A model generated the notes under the pieces. The model was given only the letters and a program-made list of their open reading frames with translations. It did not search any database and was not told the origin of the DNA. Positions 63,036 to 64,000 of a stretch of 64,000 bases of DNA are shown in pieces. The stretch is taken from contig NZ_JAENHM010000017.1 in the NCBI RefSeq assembly GCF_016595245.1, positions 1 to 64,000 of the forward strand. Reading direction: 5' to 3'. The DNA comes from Azospirillum endophyticum (GTDB lineage: Bacteria; Pseudomonadota; Alphaproteobacteria; Azospirillales; Azospirillaceae). The translations under genes were made by a program, and so were the position numbers. Position 1 is the stretch's first letter, and every line of letters starts with the position of its first letter.

Positions 63036-64000
63036 TTACTGGTAGCCCTTGGGGAAGGGGTTCGGCTCGATCAGGTCGGCGGTCTCGAAGACGACGTCGA
63101 ACTGGCCGTCGGTGCGGGCGCGGCCGACGCGCGTCTTGCTCCACAGGTGATGGTTCTCGTGGACGCGGACATAGCCTTCCGGCGCGCCGGTGAACTCGAT
63201 GCCGGCCGACGCGGCGGCGATCTTGTCGATGTCGAAGCTCTTGGCCTTCTCCGCCGTCAGCTTCCACAGCCAGGGGCCGAGATAGCCGGCCTGGGTGACG
63301 TCGCCGATCACGCTCTCCCCGCCCCACATCTTCTTGAAGGCGGCGACGAACTTCTCGTTGTTGGGGTTCTTCAGCGACTGGAAATACTTCATGCAGGCAT
63401 AGGCGCCGGCGATGTTCTCGCCGCCGATGCCCAGCATCTCGTCCTCGGTGACGGAGATGGTCATCAGCGTCTGCTTGTTCAGGTCGATGCCGGCCGCCTT
63501 CAGCTGCTTGTAGAAGGCGACGTTCGATCCGCCGACGACCGAGGCGTAGATCACGTCCGGCTTGGTCAGCTTGATCTTGTTGATGACCGAATTGAACTGG
63601 GTGTGGCCGAGCGGGAAATACTCTTCGCCGACCACCTTCTGCCCATGCATCTCGATGTGCTTGCGGGCGATCTTGTTGGAGGTGCGCGGCCAGATGTAGT
63701 CGGAGCCGATCAGGAAGAAGCTCTTCGCCCCCTTCTCCTTCGTCACCCAGTCCAGCCCGGCCAGGATCTGCTGGGTGGCTTCCTGCCCGGTGTAGATGAC
63801 GTTCTTCGACTGCTCGAGCCCTTCGTAGAAGGTCGGGTAATAGAGCATGCCGTTGTACTGCTCGAACACCGGCAGCACCGCCTTGCGCGAGGCGGAGGTC
63901 CAGCAGCCGAACACCGCCGCCACCTTGTCCTCGACCAGCAGCTTGCGCGCTTTCTCGGCGAAGGTCGGCCAGTCGCTGGCGCCGTCTTCCTGGATCACCT
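63036..64000 (-). CDS. urtA: Urea ABC transporter substrate-binding protein UrtA (partial, runs off the window)
   Basis: The visible 321 C-terminal residues show UrtA family blocks: [73 protein letters not shown] and VTEDEMLGIGGENIAGAYAC. The signal peptide and N-terminal lobe lie beyond position 64000. It binds urea or short amides in the periplasm for UrtBCDE. It is closely similar to the C-terminal domain of the chemoreceptor fusion at 56769, so one likely arose from the other. Confidence 0.93.
   Translation of the reverse strand, partial: VIQEDGASDWPTFAEKARKLLVEDKVAAVFGCWTSASRKAVLPVFEQYNGMLYYPTFYEGLEQSKNVIYTGQEATQQILAGLDWVTKEKGAKSFFLIGSDYIWPRTSNKIARKHIEMHGQKVVGEEYFPLGHTQFNSVINKIKLTKPDVIYASVVGGSNVAFYKQLKAAGIDLNKQTLMTISVTEDEMLGIGGENIAGAYACMKYFQSLKNPNNEKFVAAFKKMWGGESVIGDVTQAGYLGPWLWKLTAEKAKSFDIDKIAAASAGIEFTGAPEGYVRVHENHHLWSKTRVGRARTDGQFDVVFETADLIEPNPFPKGYQ

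Overview
The window is high-GC DNA with dense, operon-packed coding sequence on both strands. The gene families point to a free-living or plant-associated alphaproteobacterium, most likely an Azospirillum-like member of the Azospirillaceae/Rhodospirillales. They include many ABC and TRAP uptake systems, aconitase/isocitrate-lyase-type side pathways, a urea/amide transporter with formamidase, and NnrS proteins. This placement is inferred from gene content and base composition; no rRNA or tRNA gene is present to confirm it.

Layout. (1) 259-9293: a GntR regulator divergent from an alpha/beta-hydrolase, a gamma-glutamyltransferase and a complete dipeptide/glutathione-type ABC importer with a fused double ATPase. 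(2) 9307-11433: a decayed IS6-family transposase, then a Fic protein preceded by a striking six-site operator array. (3) 11657-19378 (minus): histidine phosphatase, DUF6285 protein, aminoglycoside-phosphotransferase-like kinase, acyl-CoA dehydrogenase, SDR and acyl-CoA synthetase. This is the gene set of an lva-type 4-hydroxyacid pathway, interrupted by an IS4-family element with an intact 9-bp target duplication. (4) 19645-33921: an IclR-centred catabolic island with a tandem alpha/beta-hydrolase, MBL hydrolase, VAO-type flavoprotein, LeuC/LeuD-like hydratase, isocitrate-lyase-superfamily lyase, complete Liv-type ABC importer and GlcD-like dehydrogenase. Matching 17-bp palindromes sit before two of its transcription units. 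(5) 34080-37974: methyltransferase, thioredoxin-reductase-like flavoprotein divergent from a TetR regulator, and Rnk. (6) 38209-44903: a GntR-controlled module with a GlcD/LDHD-type dehydrogenase, TRAP transporter and a second lyase. (7) 45611-53905: NitT/TauT-type binding protein and permease, a Crp/Fnr regulator with an unusual four-cysteine loop, a TonB receptor behind Fnr-like and Fur-like boxes, an ATPase and two NnrS proteins. (8) 54102-64000: a DNA-binding-like orphan, then (minus) FmdB, formamidase, a chemoreceptor fused to a UrtA-like binding domain, UrtE, UrtD, UrtC, UrtB and a UrtA that runs off the end.

The most unusual objects are the chemoreceptor-UrtA fusion inside the urt/fmd cluster, the two-unit operator upstream of fic, the mixed TonB/ABC/NnrS cluster with its cysteine-loop regulator, and the hydratase-lyase-flavoenzyme island. 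Dispersed palindromic intergenic repeats occur in several gaps. No CRISPR array, rRNA or tRNA was seen.
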